64,000 nt of DNA from Gnetum montanum (Eukaryota > Streptophyta > Gnetopsida > Gnetales > Gnetaceae), in assembly GCA_015680685.1 (NCBI GenBank), contig MNCI01010116.1:1615705-1679704 (forward strand), in the 5' to 3' direction. Below, piece by piece: positions 11,232 to 21,964 of this stretch; position 1 is the first letter of the stretch; each line of letters starts with the position of its first letter. The translations under genes and the position numbers were made by a program. The notes beneath the pieces are model-generated. The model made no database searches. It saw only the letters and a program-made list of their open reading frames with translations, and was not told the origin of the DNA.

Positions 11232-12500
11232 TTAGCATAGGTGGCCATCTCCCTCATGACTGAGTTGTAAGGGAGAGATCTGAAATAATGAGCGTGGTTG
11301 TCCGTTGGTGGAGGCGTAATTTGCACTTGCCGTTGCGGCTTCACGAAAGGGTTTTGTTTGCTGTATATTAACCAATAATCGTTTATCCGGGCTGTTAGGC
11401 TTATATATCATCATGGCTCCAGAGGGAAAGGTAGTATGAATAATATAAGGTCTTTCCCACAAAGTTTGAAACTTTGTACGTTGGGGTACATGCGTGGGGT
11501 TCCAGTAAAGGACCTTATCTCCTTGTTGGTATTTAAACCTTCAGATCCTTAAGTCATGATGTTGTTTACTGTGTGCCTTGTGCAACTCATTTAATGATAG
11601 TGCAACCAATCTATTCTCATCTAACACATTCAAAGTTGCTAGTTGTTGTTTTTGTGCTAGATCGAGATCTAGGTGAAGTTCGCAAGCCATGGATAGTGTA
11701 CGGAGCTCACTCTATATAGGGAGTTTTGGAAGTTTTCCGTACACTAACTCATAGGGAGAATATCCTGTAGGGAGCTTCCAAGTGGAACGATACGCCCAAA
11801 GAGCATCGTTCAGTTTTGTGCTCCAGTCTCGTCTAAATTTTCTAATTGTCCATGTTAATATTCTGGTAATCTCCCTATTAGTAACCTCGGCTTGACCATT
11901 AGCTTGGGGGTGGTAAGGTGTGGTCAGTTTATGCTCAACCCCTAAGCGTTGCATCAACTTTCTAAAGGTTGCACCTATAAAATGTGTTCCATTATTGGAA
12001 ATAAGTGCATGTGGCACACCACACGTATTAACGATTTGTTGTTGTACAAATCATGCAGCTGTAGATGATGTGCAATTTGTTACAGCGGCTGCTTCGGCCC
12101 ATTTGGTTAAGTAATCAATAGCAATGATTAGATACACTTTTTCGTAGGACATTGGTGTAATCGGTCCCATAAAATCTATCCCCCAGATGTCAAAGGGTTC
12201 TAAAGGTTGAATCCATTGTTGCGGACCCTCCATCCTAGTAGTCATTCCCCCATCATGTTGGCAGTGCTCACTGGATTGGGCGAAATGATGGGCGTCCCAA
12301 AATATTATTGGCCAATAATATCCTGCAAGTAGGATTTTAGTGGTTGTTCGTCTCCCAGCATAATGACCCCCACAGGGGCCCTCATGAGCATCCTGGAGAA
12401 CTTTTAATTGATCTTGATCACGTACACACCATCGAACCAAGCCATCAGGGTAAACTTTATAAAGTTGTCCCCCGATTTCCATGAAGTATTTGATTTTGTG
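11232..12500 (-). pseudogene. B1 integrase (degraded)
   Basis: The minus strand gives an N-terminal zinc-binding region (HEGPCGGHYAGRRTT...AGYYWP) whose first cysteine of the C-x2-C pair is lost (SSEHCQ), then the catalytic core with FDIWGIDFMGPI and YLTKWAEA. A TGA at 12051-12053 interrupts it, where B2 has a glutamine codon. The frame continues with PHALISNNGTHF, where the second catalytic aspartate (SDNG in active enzymes) is Asn, then TPYHPQANGQAEVTNREI with the catalytic Glu. The C-terminal tail at 11232-11462 ends in EGDGHLC, also seen in B2. The enzyme would insert cDNA into the host chromosome; this copy is dead. Confidence 0.85.
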
Positions 12501-14313
12501 AAGAAACTATTGTTTCCTCCTAAAGTCTAATCTCTGTGGTATTTGTTGCAAAGTGAGATAAGTGAGAATGCTACTATACCAGTTTACTTCCATGGGTTGA
12601 TTATTTATTACACCAACAAAGAGGGTTTCATCAAGAAAATGGTCAGATACCACATATTCATCCTCTTTTTGGTCCCAACACAACCGAGATAGGTGATCGG
12701 CGACGACGTTCTCGGTACCCTTGCGGTCAACAATAGTTAAATCGAACTCATGAAGAATCACCAGCCAACATATAATACATGGGCTAACAGTTGGCTTATT
12801 CATAAGGAACCTAATTGCACTACGATCTGTATGGACATATACCTTGTAACCCAATACATAGTGCCTATATTTATCCAATGCAAACACAATAGGCATTAAT
12901 TATTTTTCTGTAGTTGTGTAGTTAAGTTGTGCACCAGTGATACTTTTACTGGCACAGTGGATGTAATAAGGTCATTTTTGTTCATCTAGTTGTGTCAGTA
13001 CAGCTCCTAAAGAATAATTGGATGCATCAGTCATGATATGGAACGGTTTGGACCAGTCAGGTGCTTGTAGAATGGGAGTTTCCACAAGCCTCTGTTTGAG
13101 AGCTTGGAATGCTTGTTCACATTCCTTGGTCCATTCGAATGGTGCATCTTTTTTTGTTAATTCTACCAACGGTTTGGCAACTTTGGAAAAGTTCGCAATA
13201 AACCTCCTGTAGTAGCCAGTGTGTCCAAGGAATGACCTAATGTCTTTAACAGTTTCTAGTTGTCGGGTGATTCCTTGGATGACCTTAATTTTTTCTAGAT
13301 CTACCTCAATTCCTAATTGTGAAATTTTGTGCCCCAGCACGATGCCCTCTTGAACCATCAAATGGCTCTTCTACTAGTTGAGCTTGAGGTTGGTTTCAAC
13401 ACATCGTTTCAACACTTGCTCTAACCGGTTGAGGGCTTGATCAAAGCTTGTCCCATAGGTGGAGAAGTCGTCCATGAAGACTTCTACTCCATTACCTATT
13501 TGCTGTTGAAAAATGCTTAGAACTAAGCGTTGGAACGTGGCAGGTGCATTGCACAAGACAAAAGGCATTTGTTTATATGCGAACATTCCCCAAGGACTGG
13601 TGAACGTTGTTTTGGCTTGGTCTTCTGGCGCAATTCGTATTTGGTTGTACCCACTATATCCATTCAGAAAACTGTAATAGCGATGCCTTGCTATAGTATC
13701 TAAGACTTGGTCCACAAATGGTAGTGGGAAGTGGTCTTTGAATGTTGCTATATTTAAAAGCCTAAAATCTATACATACCCTCCATTTACCTCCCTTTTTT
13801 AGAACGATGACAAGAGGACTAACCCATTCACTGTTAGCGATAGGGTAAATGAACCCTGCTTTGAGAAGTTGCTCTAGCTCCTCTTTCACTATTTGTTTTA
13901 GTTTTGGGTTCATTCGCCTTTGGGGTTGCTTGCAAGGTTTCATAGACGGATCTGTATAAATCCTATGCTGGCATATCCGCGGGTCTATTCCAGTTAGTTC
14001 AGGGTATGACCAAGCAAAGGCAGTTGACCACTTGTTTATCACCCTTAGCAAACTTTCTTTTTGCATGGGCATGAGCTTTGCGTTGATGATTACCGGTTTT
14101 CCTTTTTTGAGGATCACGTATTCCAGACCAATGCTCTAGGGGCTCTTGTTTAAACTCAGGAATTTCCAACTTTTCCCAATTAATATTTTCAGAGTTACAG
14201 GCTGGAAGTTGGCAACGGACTTGCTCTAATATGTTTGCGCTTTCAAGGTAAGCACTAGTTATTCCCTCAGCTAGTTCCATGCAGGTAGTTGGGTTGTTAT
14301 CTTTATCAGCCAT
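12501..14313 (-). pseudogene. B1 reverse transcriptase and RNase H (degraded)
   Basis: 14117-13374 encodes most of the RT: KQPQRRMNPKLKQIVKEELE, WVSPLVIVLKKGGKWRVCID, FLNGYSGYNQIRIAPEDQ, LCNAPATFQR and the catalytic VEVFMDDFSTYG (F-M-D-D, usual for Athila). Two adjacent TAG codons (13371-13376) follow LN; the first replaces the family Trp and is also present in B2. The frame then gives QEGIVLGHKIS and FLGHTGYYRRFIANFSKVAK, leading into RNase H (TDASNYSLGAVLTQ, then KVYVHTDRSAIRFL and VVADHLSRL). A further stop (12900-12902) replaces a Glu that B2 keeps. Residues before 14117 are the linker to the protease. Confidence 0.9.
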
Positions 14314-14329
14314 TAGCCACTGGGTGTTT

Positions 14330-15179
14330 TCTTGTTGTGTGGTTGTTGCATATAGGCACTTTTGTATATCAATGTCCTATGCACATTGGTCGCATGCAGG
14401 CAATGTTAAACTTCGCATTACCCATGATTTCTACATGCAATGACACCCTGTGTCACTATATGCGATGCATGGAACTCTTTTCCTCTCAATTTTCCCATAC
14501 GTATTTATCTTGGATATTTCTAGGGAAAGGTTACGAATTCCTAAGCATGCGTCGATTGTATTTAGCCATGCCCTTCCCATGATAATTGGGAAATCCCCTT
14601 TATCATTGTTTATTTCGATCACTAGGAAATCGGCTGGATATGACCATCCATCGACAGTGGTAGCAATGTATTCAACCTGTCCCAGAGGAACAGTGATGGA
14701 TTGGTCAGCCAGCTCTAGGCAAACGTTGCTCTTCTTAAGTGGAGGCAGGTTTCAGGTTTTATAGAGTGTTTGTGAGATTAAGTTGATCCTAGAACCTAAA
14801 TCGAGAAGAGCGTTATGGGGTTCATTCCCAGTGACTTGGAGGTAAATTAAGGGGACTCCTGGATCTGATAATTTCTTTGGAAGGTGGCCGACCTTGATCC
14901 AGTCAGTTACTGTATGTGTTAACATAACTGTATGCATTGGACGTGATTTCGTTGCTGGGGGATTTCCCGAAATCGTATTGGGTATAGGGGCGTTCGGATG
15001 TTCAATTGCTTGGGATGGTGAAGGCTTGGTTGGATTGTTGGTCCTAAGGAAGGCTTTTTTCGGTGAATGATTGTTAGAACCAATTGATATTGAAGGCTTG
15101 GAAGCCCTCGCAGCGTTAGGTTGTCGTAGTTGATGGGTTTTACTCTAGGCTTTGTTGGAGCGGTTGGTGGTGTAGCCAC
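14330..15179 (-). pseudogene. B1 retropepsin-like protease region
   Basis: 14937-14752 carries HNALLDLGSRINLISQ: D-L-G in place of the common D-S/T-G, as found in Athila proteases. The downstream half is at 14622-14431 (DFPIIMGRAWLNTIDACLG). Upstream (15179-14919) is a proline-rich linker from the gag end. The frame is broken near 14752. The protease would cleave the Gag-Pol polyprotein. B2 (35144-34545) has the same region in one frame. Confidence 0.75.
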
Positions 15180-17215
15180 AGGCGCAAGAGATGCGGATGG
15201 ATTTGGAGGATATCATGGGTATGTGGCGTTTCCCAAAGGAGAAGGAATCCTAAAATATTCCTGAACTTGGTAGTAACATGGAGGTTTTATGTGACCCGTA
15301 GAGTCACCTGGAGAAACTGGCTGCTGCACATAATAATCGTAAGGATCAGGCTGCCGGTAAGGGTATTGATGTGTTGGCATTGGCATCCCGCATGACTATG
15401 GGTATTGCCACTACTGATGTTGTCCAACAGGCTGTGGGGGCGTTCCACTTGGGTAATATGTTAAGGGTTGGTGGAACTGCCTTGGGTTACCTTGTGGATA
15501 AGGTAACCTTCAGGGTGCTTGCCGTTGATTAAGTCTTGGATTTAACGCATACACCCCAGACTCCTGTAGATGTGAGATAATTGGGCAACATGCCTTAGGA
15601 TGGTCATAGTATCAGACCTCACATCCACCATCATCATCTGAATTAGAATTTACAGCCTCATCGGAGATAGGAATTTTCCCCTTATCCTTGTTATGTGCAG
15701 GGCTGAAGTTTCTCCGCTTAGTTTTGCCTTTGTCACTACCTTGTTCTACCTTAGACTCTTCTACGATTTTTAAGATGGTTTCTATTCTTAAGTCTAAGGA
15801 ATCCCACATTTGGTCTACCTTAGTCGATACCTTGGTTGTTAACTTTTGGATCGGTAAGGTTTTTCGGTTCACCAACTCTTCGAGTGGTGACTCATCCTCC
15901 TCATCGCATAATTTCACTCCCTTCTTGCGAAGGGAAGGATCGCGGTTGTATTCTTCCTCACTTTCCCTCTTACATAGCTCACCCTCTTCTTGCGCTACTT
16001 GTTCCAACAAACTTTCAATTTCATGGGCTCTTAGTTGGGAAAGTCTCCCTTGGGTGTAAGTCCCAAGAGTTCTTCTCATTTCATTCCTTAGCCCATCCAC
16101 GATGTGGCGAAGTTGATCCCACTTAGCGTACCCATGGCCCAGGCAACAATGTAGCAGTGTATAGTAACGGGCCATGGCAGCATCCAAGGGTTCATAAGCA
16201 CCTTGTTTGTAGCCTTGGATCTACTTACGCAAATTGGACACTCTGGAGTACGTCTGATATTTGTTGTTGAATAGTTCAAGCATCGTACTCCACCTCTTGA
16301 TGGTTTCCGGTTCTAAGGACCGTACCAGCTCTCTGCTTCTTTGGTGAGTGTCCTTCAGAATAACTTAAGATTTTTCCACTCATTATCTATATTTTGCAAG
16401 GCATAGGCATCGTGGAATGCCTGTAAATGATGTTGAGGATCAGCGTTGTATCCCCCTTCAAAATGTGGGATATTATTTATGTCCAAACGCTTGATCCTGC
16501 TATCTTTTAGATGCCTTGTGGGGATGCTAATTGCCTCTGTGATGTCTAGCATGCTTCGGGTTGCAAGTAGGGGTTCGTCATGATCATCCCTATCATGACG
16601 TCTGTGATGTCTTCGTGGTGGTTCCCTACTCTCCCTACGTCCTTGCCCTCTTCCTAACTCCTGACCTTCCTATTGAGGTCTTTCATCTTCCTTACTTTTA
16701 CCCTCTCCATTGTGCTCATGATGGTCACGCGCAGATGTGGAAGGAGAGTGTGAATGGTGAGATGAAGGAGAAGAGGAAGGGGATCCATCACCATGGCGAT
16801 GTTTCTTACCTTCTCTTCGGCTGCTTCGGCCCCGATCATTGTGACGATCTAAGTGTCCATCCTTAGTGTGAGTGGTTGTTCCTACTGTGAACAGTTGGTA
16901 TTCATGGTGATCAGAGCCCATAGCATGTACAGTTGATCGAAGGATCTGATGTCTAACCTCTTCACCATTTTGAGGAGGAGGAACATCATTTTGTAAGAAA
17001 CACGTTATGAGGGGTTCCTCATCTCCTATTTCACTAAGGACATGGGGGACCTTGCCCTTCAACAATGAGTGTTGGCTCTCCTGCCTTAAGTCCCGAATAT
17101 GTTGGGCATTTGTGGGATGATAATCCCTCATGTCAAAATCATCCGCAACGTATTCAGCATAATGTTCTTGCATGCCAATCTGTACCAAGGCACGGAAAAG
17201 CATGCGAGAGATTGA
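15180..17215 (-). pseudogene. B1 gag (N-terminus missing)
   Basis: The largest pieces are 17203-16670 (ends in a basic, His/Ser-rich stretch), 16552-16355 (RIKRLDINNIPHFEGGYNAD, the entry to the capsid-like region) and 16187-15612 (ARYYTLLHCCLGHGYAKWDQ then RTLGTYTQGRLSQLRAHEIE, an acidic/basic C-terminal part). A zinc-knuckle-like motif is intact in B2 (C-x2-C-x3-H-x3-C, about 35807-35845) but here one Cys codon is a TGA. Compared with B2, the start codon and roughly the first 90 residues are absent, exactly where a single N (17216) occurs. Confidence 0.8.
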
Positions 17216-17337
17216 NTTATTGGTGTGCTATTCACCGTTATATATGTTCTTATTTAACTAATTAACCCAAAGGTTCGTTAAGGCTCACAATGATGTGAAA
17301 TATTTCCTAATGTTCTAATTGGCGTACAAACACTTAG

Positions 17338-17355
17338 TCCCCGGCAACGGCGCCA
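17338..17355 (-). other. B1 primer-binding site, tRNA-Asp type
   Basis: The minus strand reads TGGCGCCGTTGCCGGGGA one base after the 5' LTR. This is complementary to the 3' end of plant tRNA-Asp and is the PBS known from Athila-type elements. It primes minus-strand cDNA synthesis. Confidence 0.85.
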
Positions 17356-18193
17356 ATGATGAGTGGCGAGGTACCCCTACACTCAACCATACGAAACGAG
17401 CGTAGCACGCGCGATCCGGTCGAACTCTACAGACTAAATGCCTAAATGCCACAAGGAACACTTGGGGTTAATTAATCGTTGTCTTCCCAGACTTACTTGT
17501 TGTTGTCACGGTGTATGGTTAAGTAAGTCTGAGGTATATGATTTTTTTGGTCTTTTCTGGTTTATCTCCTATGCTAAAGGGTGAAGGGTTGAGAGACTAA
17601 AACTAACTCTAACTACAACACTAAGTCCTAGCATCAGCATCCATTCCCACTTTCCGTACACACCCTGAACTATGCAACTGTGGCTACCAAACGCTAATCG
17701 TTATTGGGATTATCACACATAACGCACGTGGTCGAAGCAGTTCTACTGAGGCACCTAACTAACCTAAGTGTGACAAGCAGCCAATTCCTTGACTAGCCGT
17801 ACATATTTGTAGATGCTCATAATCAAGTCGTACTTGTCCCACGTTCTAGGAGGTAAGGGTGAGAGAATCTAATTGTGATGAGTAGCTGATTCCTCTGCTA
17901 GCCGTACACATTCGTCAATGCTCGTAACTAAGTCTTACTCATGCCACGTTACTAGGAAAGCAATAAATAACATTAAATAAACCTATCCATGCACTGCAAG
18001 GTTTATCCACAAAGCTCGTCTTTATTGCCGTACATAACTTGTGTTCAGGTACAAAGCTGCTCGAATAAAGAACCGTTCACTTGGGGGACTCCTACTGTGG
18101 GCACATAGAAAATATTCTATCTCTGAGGTGATCAATCCGCCAGAGCTTCGCTACTTCTAGCCTAGGATGTCAAATGAGGGGAATGCTGCCTCT

Positions 18194-18202
18194 TATTTAT
18201 AG
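18194..18202 (-). promoter_or_regulatory. TATA box, B1 5' LTR
   Basis: The minus strand reads CTATAAATA, with the palindromic array immediately upstream. It is the likely promoter of B1 transcripts. Confidence 0.65.
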
Positions 18203-18217
18203 ATTTGATAGTGGACT

Positions 18218-18329
18218 GCAATATCGCGTACGCAATATCACAAGGGACGATGCGATATCGCATACGCGATATAGTAGGGGATGCGATATTGCGGCGGCCA
18301 TGATATCGCGGCTTGTACATATCGCGTCT
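18218..18329. repeat. Palindromic GATATCGC array in B1 U3
   Basis: Repeated variants of 'gcgatatcgc' and 'tatcgcgtacgcaatat' (self-complementary) fill the U3 upstream of the TATA box. Degenerate copies show TG/CA changes at the CG sites. The equivalent array in the other LTR (9474-9519) is shorter. Confidence 0.8.
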
Positions 18330-18334
18330 CATCA

Positions 18335-19551
18335 AAAGGTGTGATCTAGAAGATAATTCTAACACTTGAGATCAATAAAGAAAAATCTTCAACCACTAGA
18401 AGGTAAGTTCATTTTGAAGAAAGCCCTAATGCTTTATTAATACAAATCTCAAGTAATTTTATGCCTAATAAGAAAGATCAACCACCTTTCTTAACAACTT
18501 TGGTCATTGTGGGAAAGAATGTTCATAATTGTTTAATGGATTCTAGAGCAATTGTTAGCATCATGCCACTCGAGGTGCAAGTAAGAAGTGTGATACAACT
18601 TAATGGATCTAATGTACTTGTGGTAGGATCATTAAAACAAGTAAAAGTACGACTTAAGTAATACCCTACTTTTACTTGTTATATGGATATTTTAGTAGTT
18701 GATATGTCACCCACTTATGGTGTGCTTTTATGTAGGATGTTTGAAGCCAATTTTGGAAGTTTCTTTAGGTTAAATTTCTCAAAATTATTAATTCCTATTA
18801 AAGGAAAATCTAGATATATGATTATACTAAGAGAACCTTTTTGTAAACAAGTGGTAACAACTTTTGATCAACAGAATAAATCTTTGGGAAATCAAAATAC
18901 CAATCTTTTTGTTGTAGTTGTTGAGTTGGGACTTGATGAATATTTTATAAATGATGATGTAGGTGAGACTTTAGGCATAAACCCTTTTTCTTACACATAT
19001 TCCACCAAATATTACCAAGCTTTTAGAGAGTGTGAAGAAGTTTATGAAGATACTTTACCATATCACCAACATGATGGAAGAACATTTCTGTTGGGTGACT
19101 CGCCACTATTAGGAAATGATAAGGATATAAATGAGATTCTAACCAATAAAACATTAGAATATGAGCTAAAATTTGATGATGATCATTGTTACCTTGATCA
19201 AAGGGCTAAGTTTTTAGATTTTACTAACTTAAACACTTGGATACTAATACTAGATGGTGCCTCTTCCAAGAAAGGATGTAGAGTAGGAATAATGCTCGTA
19301 CCTCCTAGTGAAGCTCCCATCCTTAAAGTCATCAATTTCACACAACTTATGATTAACAACATGGTTGAATATGAAGCACTTATATATGGGATAAAGCCAG
19401 CTCAATATTATGACTTACCCAAACTTAAGATTTATAGTGACTATCAACTAGTAGTTAATTAAGTTAATATAATCTTTGATGATAAAGATGTCACCATGAA
19501 AGCATATAAAGCTTATATTCTTAAACTTTTTAAAGAGTTCGAACACATAAC
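18335..19551 (+). pseudogene. A1 protease and archaeal-like RNase H (degraded)
   Basis: It resumes A1 gag-pol after B1. The protease active-site region reads LMDSRAIVSIMPL (18536-18574): the invariant Gly of D-S-G is Arg. After a linker (IPIKGKSRYMIILREPF; PYHQHDGRTFLLGDSP) comes the aRNH: NTWILILDGASSKKGC, MVEYEALIYGIK and KIYSDYQLVVN (19226-19462). In active enzymes these carry the first Asp, the Glu and the second Asp; all three are present. The frame has stops at 18659-18661 and 19460-19462. A1 breaks at 19551 at the A2 insertion and continues at 39597 with the last aRNH block. Confidence 0.85.
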
Positions 19552-21964
19552 TATTGATGTATAAATTTTGGATGCACCAACACTAGGAAAAAAATTTGTT
19601 TAAGAAGACTACTACCTAGGGCACCTCCCGTATGGGTACAAAAACCCAGGAATAGTCTTAGTTAGAGAGGGCTATGTGACGTTCCAAAAAAAAGTAAATT
19701 AAATTAAAAAGTCAAGAAAATTTAAATTGAATAACTATCTTAAATTTCAAGACTTAATGAAAATACAGTAAGTAACTAGTAAATTTAAACTTTGACTTGG
19801 TCTCTTGCTGCTACTGTTGGTTCATGTTGTCTCGTCATTGCAGATGCTGCCACAGCTGACACTACTTGTAGTTGCTAGGAGACGGAGAGAGAGAGATCTG
19901 TTCCACCATTTGCAGTTGCTACTAGGCAGAAAACCCTTGTGGCAGTAAGGGAAAAAACCCTGCTACGTAGGGATGTACTACTGCTACTACTAGGTGTTGT
20001 CATTGCTGTAACCATAGATTGTTGCTGACTGTTGCCTACTATTGACTACCATGCATCACCTATAATCACGAATATTGCCACTGTGCACATTGTCTAATGC
20101 CATCTACAACGTCTATGTCACCTGTTGATGCCACTAGTCACCTACTATTGATCATTGGTTGCTATAGAAATGCACTACCTCTATTCACATTGACTGGCCA
20201 TGCCTACTACTTTGACACTGCTATGGAGAGAGATACACCACTGCAGTCAAGAGAAGAGGAGGCTGTACGATCCGTTGCACGTAGTTGTTGTCACATGCAA
20301 TGTGTAGCTTGAAGCAGCTGTTTTTGTTTTGCCACACGCACTACCTTGTCCTGCATGTCATTGTTAACACCTATGCCCTCTATGTACATTGCCATTGCTA
20401 CATATAAAGTGCATGTGTGCTCAGTCACTGTTCGTTGCCATGTGTTGTCTACATCACTATTTGTTGCCTGTTACACATTGCCTAGGGAGGTTGCCTACTA
20501 CCGTTGGTGTCTACATCATAGTTCCATTGATGAGATTGCAACCATCATCACATGTAGATAGTTGACTAGAAGAGAGGGGAGGTTGGCCAATCCACTTACA
20601 ACGATGATCACCATGGCCACATGCCCTGTCAGAGAGAGGAGAGGCTAGCATATTTTCCTACAACCACGATTTCCATTGCCATGCACCCTACCGAATAGAG
20701 GAGAGGCTGGCCTATCATCCACCACCATGGGTTTGTGTGCCAGAGAGATTGAGATCCCCTATTTTCATCTATTGGTGTGAGAGGGGGTGGCCAATGATGA
20801 TTTTCCTAGTACCTCCCAGTGCTCATCAACATCTAGATTGGTGTTAAGAGTGAGAGGGGAGGCTTGTTGAATGATGATCTGCCTACTCCTATCACTCCCA
20901 TAGCCACTTTTGTAGCTGTCTTAAATGCCCACATTTGCCACTAACGCATGTTAGTTATGCCATGTAATGCCCACCACATTCATCAACCACTTTGGTGTAA
21001 CTGCTGCCACATTCTTCCCTTACGTCGGTTACGCCACCTTTGCGGCTATTTTGTCGACTTTTCCACATTCTTCATTTCTCATTTTTGGTAACTATGGATG
21101 ATTCAATTCATTTAAAAACTAAAATTACATTCATAAATAGCCATTAAAGTATTAAGTATGGTAGCCCTAAAATTCGTTTGAACTTGTCTGGTATGTTTAG
21201 CACAAAAAGTAATCAAAATCATGAAGCACGTGGGTTGTTGGCTATAATTCTTTTTTATTTTTGTGAAAAATAGCAATGGACACCAATAATGAAGCCCACT
21301 AATAACTACAAAATACATTAGTTATGAATTATGATCATGAAGGAATTCATAGGTGACGCACATGTTTTGTAAAATAATTTTGGTGTCTAGCCAGTGAAAA
21401 CATGGGAGACACACCCTAAATCATAATCTACAAAGTGCAGTAAAGAACTTATTTTTTAAAAAGAGAAAGCAGGAAAGCACATTATTTTTTTAAGTGAAAG
21501 AAGATAACCACTTTATGTCTTTATGTACATCACCCATCCCAAGGTTTAATATGTCATTTAATCGTGTTAAGACTTGAAATTCTAAAATGTATAGTTGGTT
21601 TAAATCTCCGAAGAGTGTAAAGCTAGATTATTTCTTATGAAAATCTACATCTACATATGTGTTTATCAATATGTTGTTGGCTTGGCTTAACATGACATGG
21701 TTGCAGTGTCCCTACATCATGTTATGTGACTATCCTGCAACCAGAGACTGTCATTTATCAAAAAGGTTGGCTTGGCTCTAGTAGCTATTGTTACTGTTCC
21801 ATGGCCTAGATCAAGGTGCATGTTGTTGATGGGTGATAATAATTTAAAAGGTCCATGATATATCTCATTGAAAGCACCTTTATTCAAATCATGAAACCCT
21901 ACCCAGGGGATTAGACTTGTCGATCATGGCCCTGTGCCTAGCATGGGTGATGTTGGCTTCAACA
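19552..21964 (-). repeat. A2 3' LTR
   Basis: 2413 bases. Near its plus-strand start it carries the reverse complement of the LTR end shared by A1 and A3 (compare 19590-19670 with 45125-45230). The middle (about 19800-21060) corresponds in position to the GC-rich island of A3 LTRs but is strongly depleted in CG, with many CTACTACT-type runs, consistent with decay by methyl-C deamination. No gene is supported here. Confidence 0.85.

Larger units (their letters stand above)
8661..18334 (-). mobile_element. B1: Athila-like Ty3/gypsy retrotransposon inserted in A1 gag
   Basis: Two LTRs (8661-9526 and 17357-18334) in direct orientation, each bounded by perfect 7-bp inverted termini TGATGAG...CTCATCA. 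The flanking duplication AAAGG (8656-8660 and 18335-18339) is perfect. Internal order read on the minus strand is PBS, gag, PR, RT, RNase H, INT, then a long 3' non-coding part. The domain order, the D-L-G protease motif, the F-M-D-D RT motif and the tRNA-Asp PBS fit the Athila lineage. It has multiple stops, a missing gag start and a 692-base assembly gap in the 3' region; a non-functional copy. No env-like frame is visible. Confidence 0.9.
17357..18334 (-). repeat. B1 5' LTR
   Basis: 978 bases, TGATGAG...CTCATCA, paired with 8661-9526. On the minus strand the U3 is only about 130 bases long before the TATA box (18194-18202) and is made mostly of ATATCGC-type palindromes (18218-18329); R-U5 takes the other 840 bases. 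Confidence 0.92.

Noticed and set aside
16561-16866. Plus-strand frames opposite B1 gag and pol (also 15688-16126, 14289-14764)
   Set aside because: Antisense shadows of minus-strand gag-pol pieces that have clear family motifs.
20097-20561. Short frames in the A2 LTR, also 27673-28217
   Set aside because: Lie in decayed LTR sequence at corresponding places of both LTRs; no domain and poor conservation between them.
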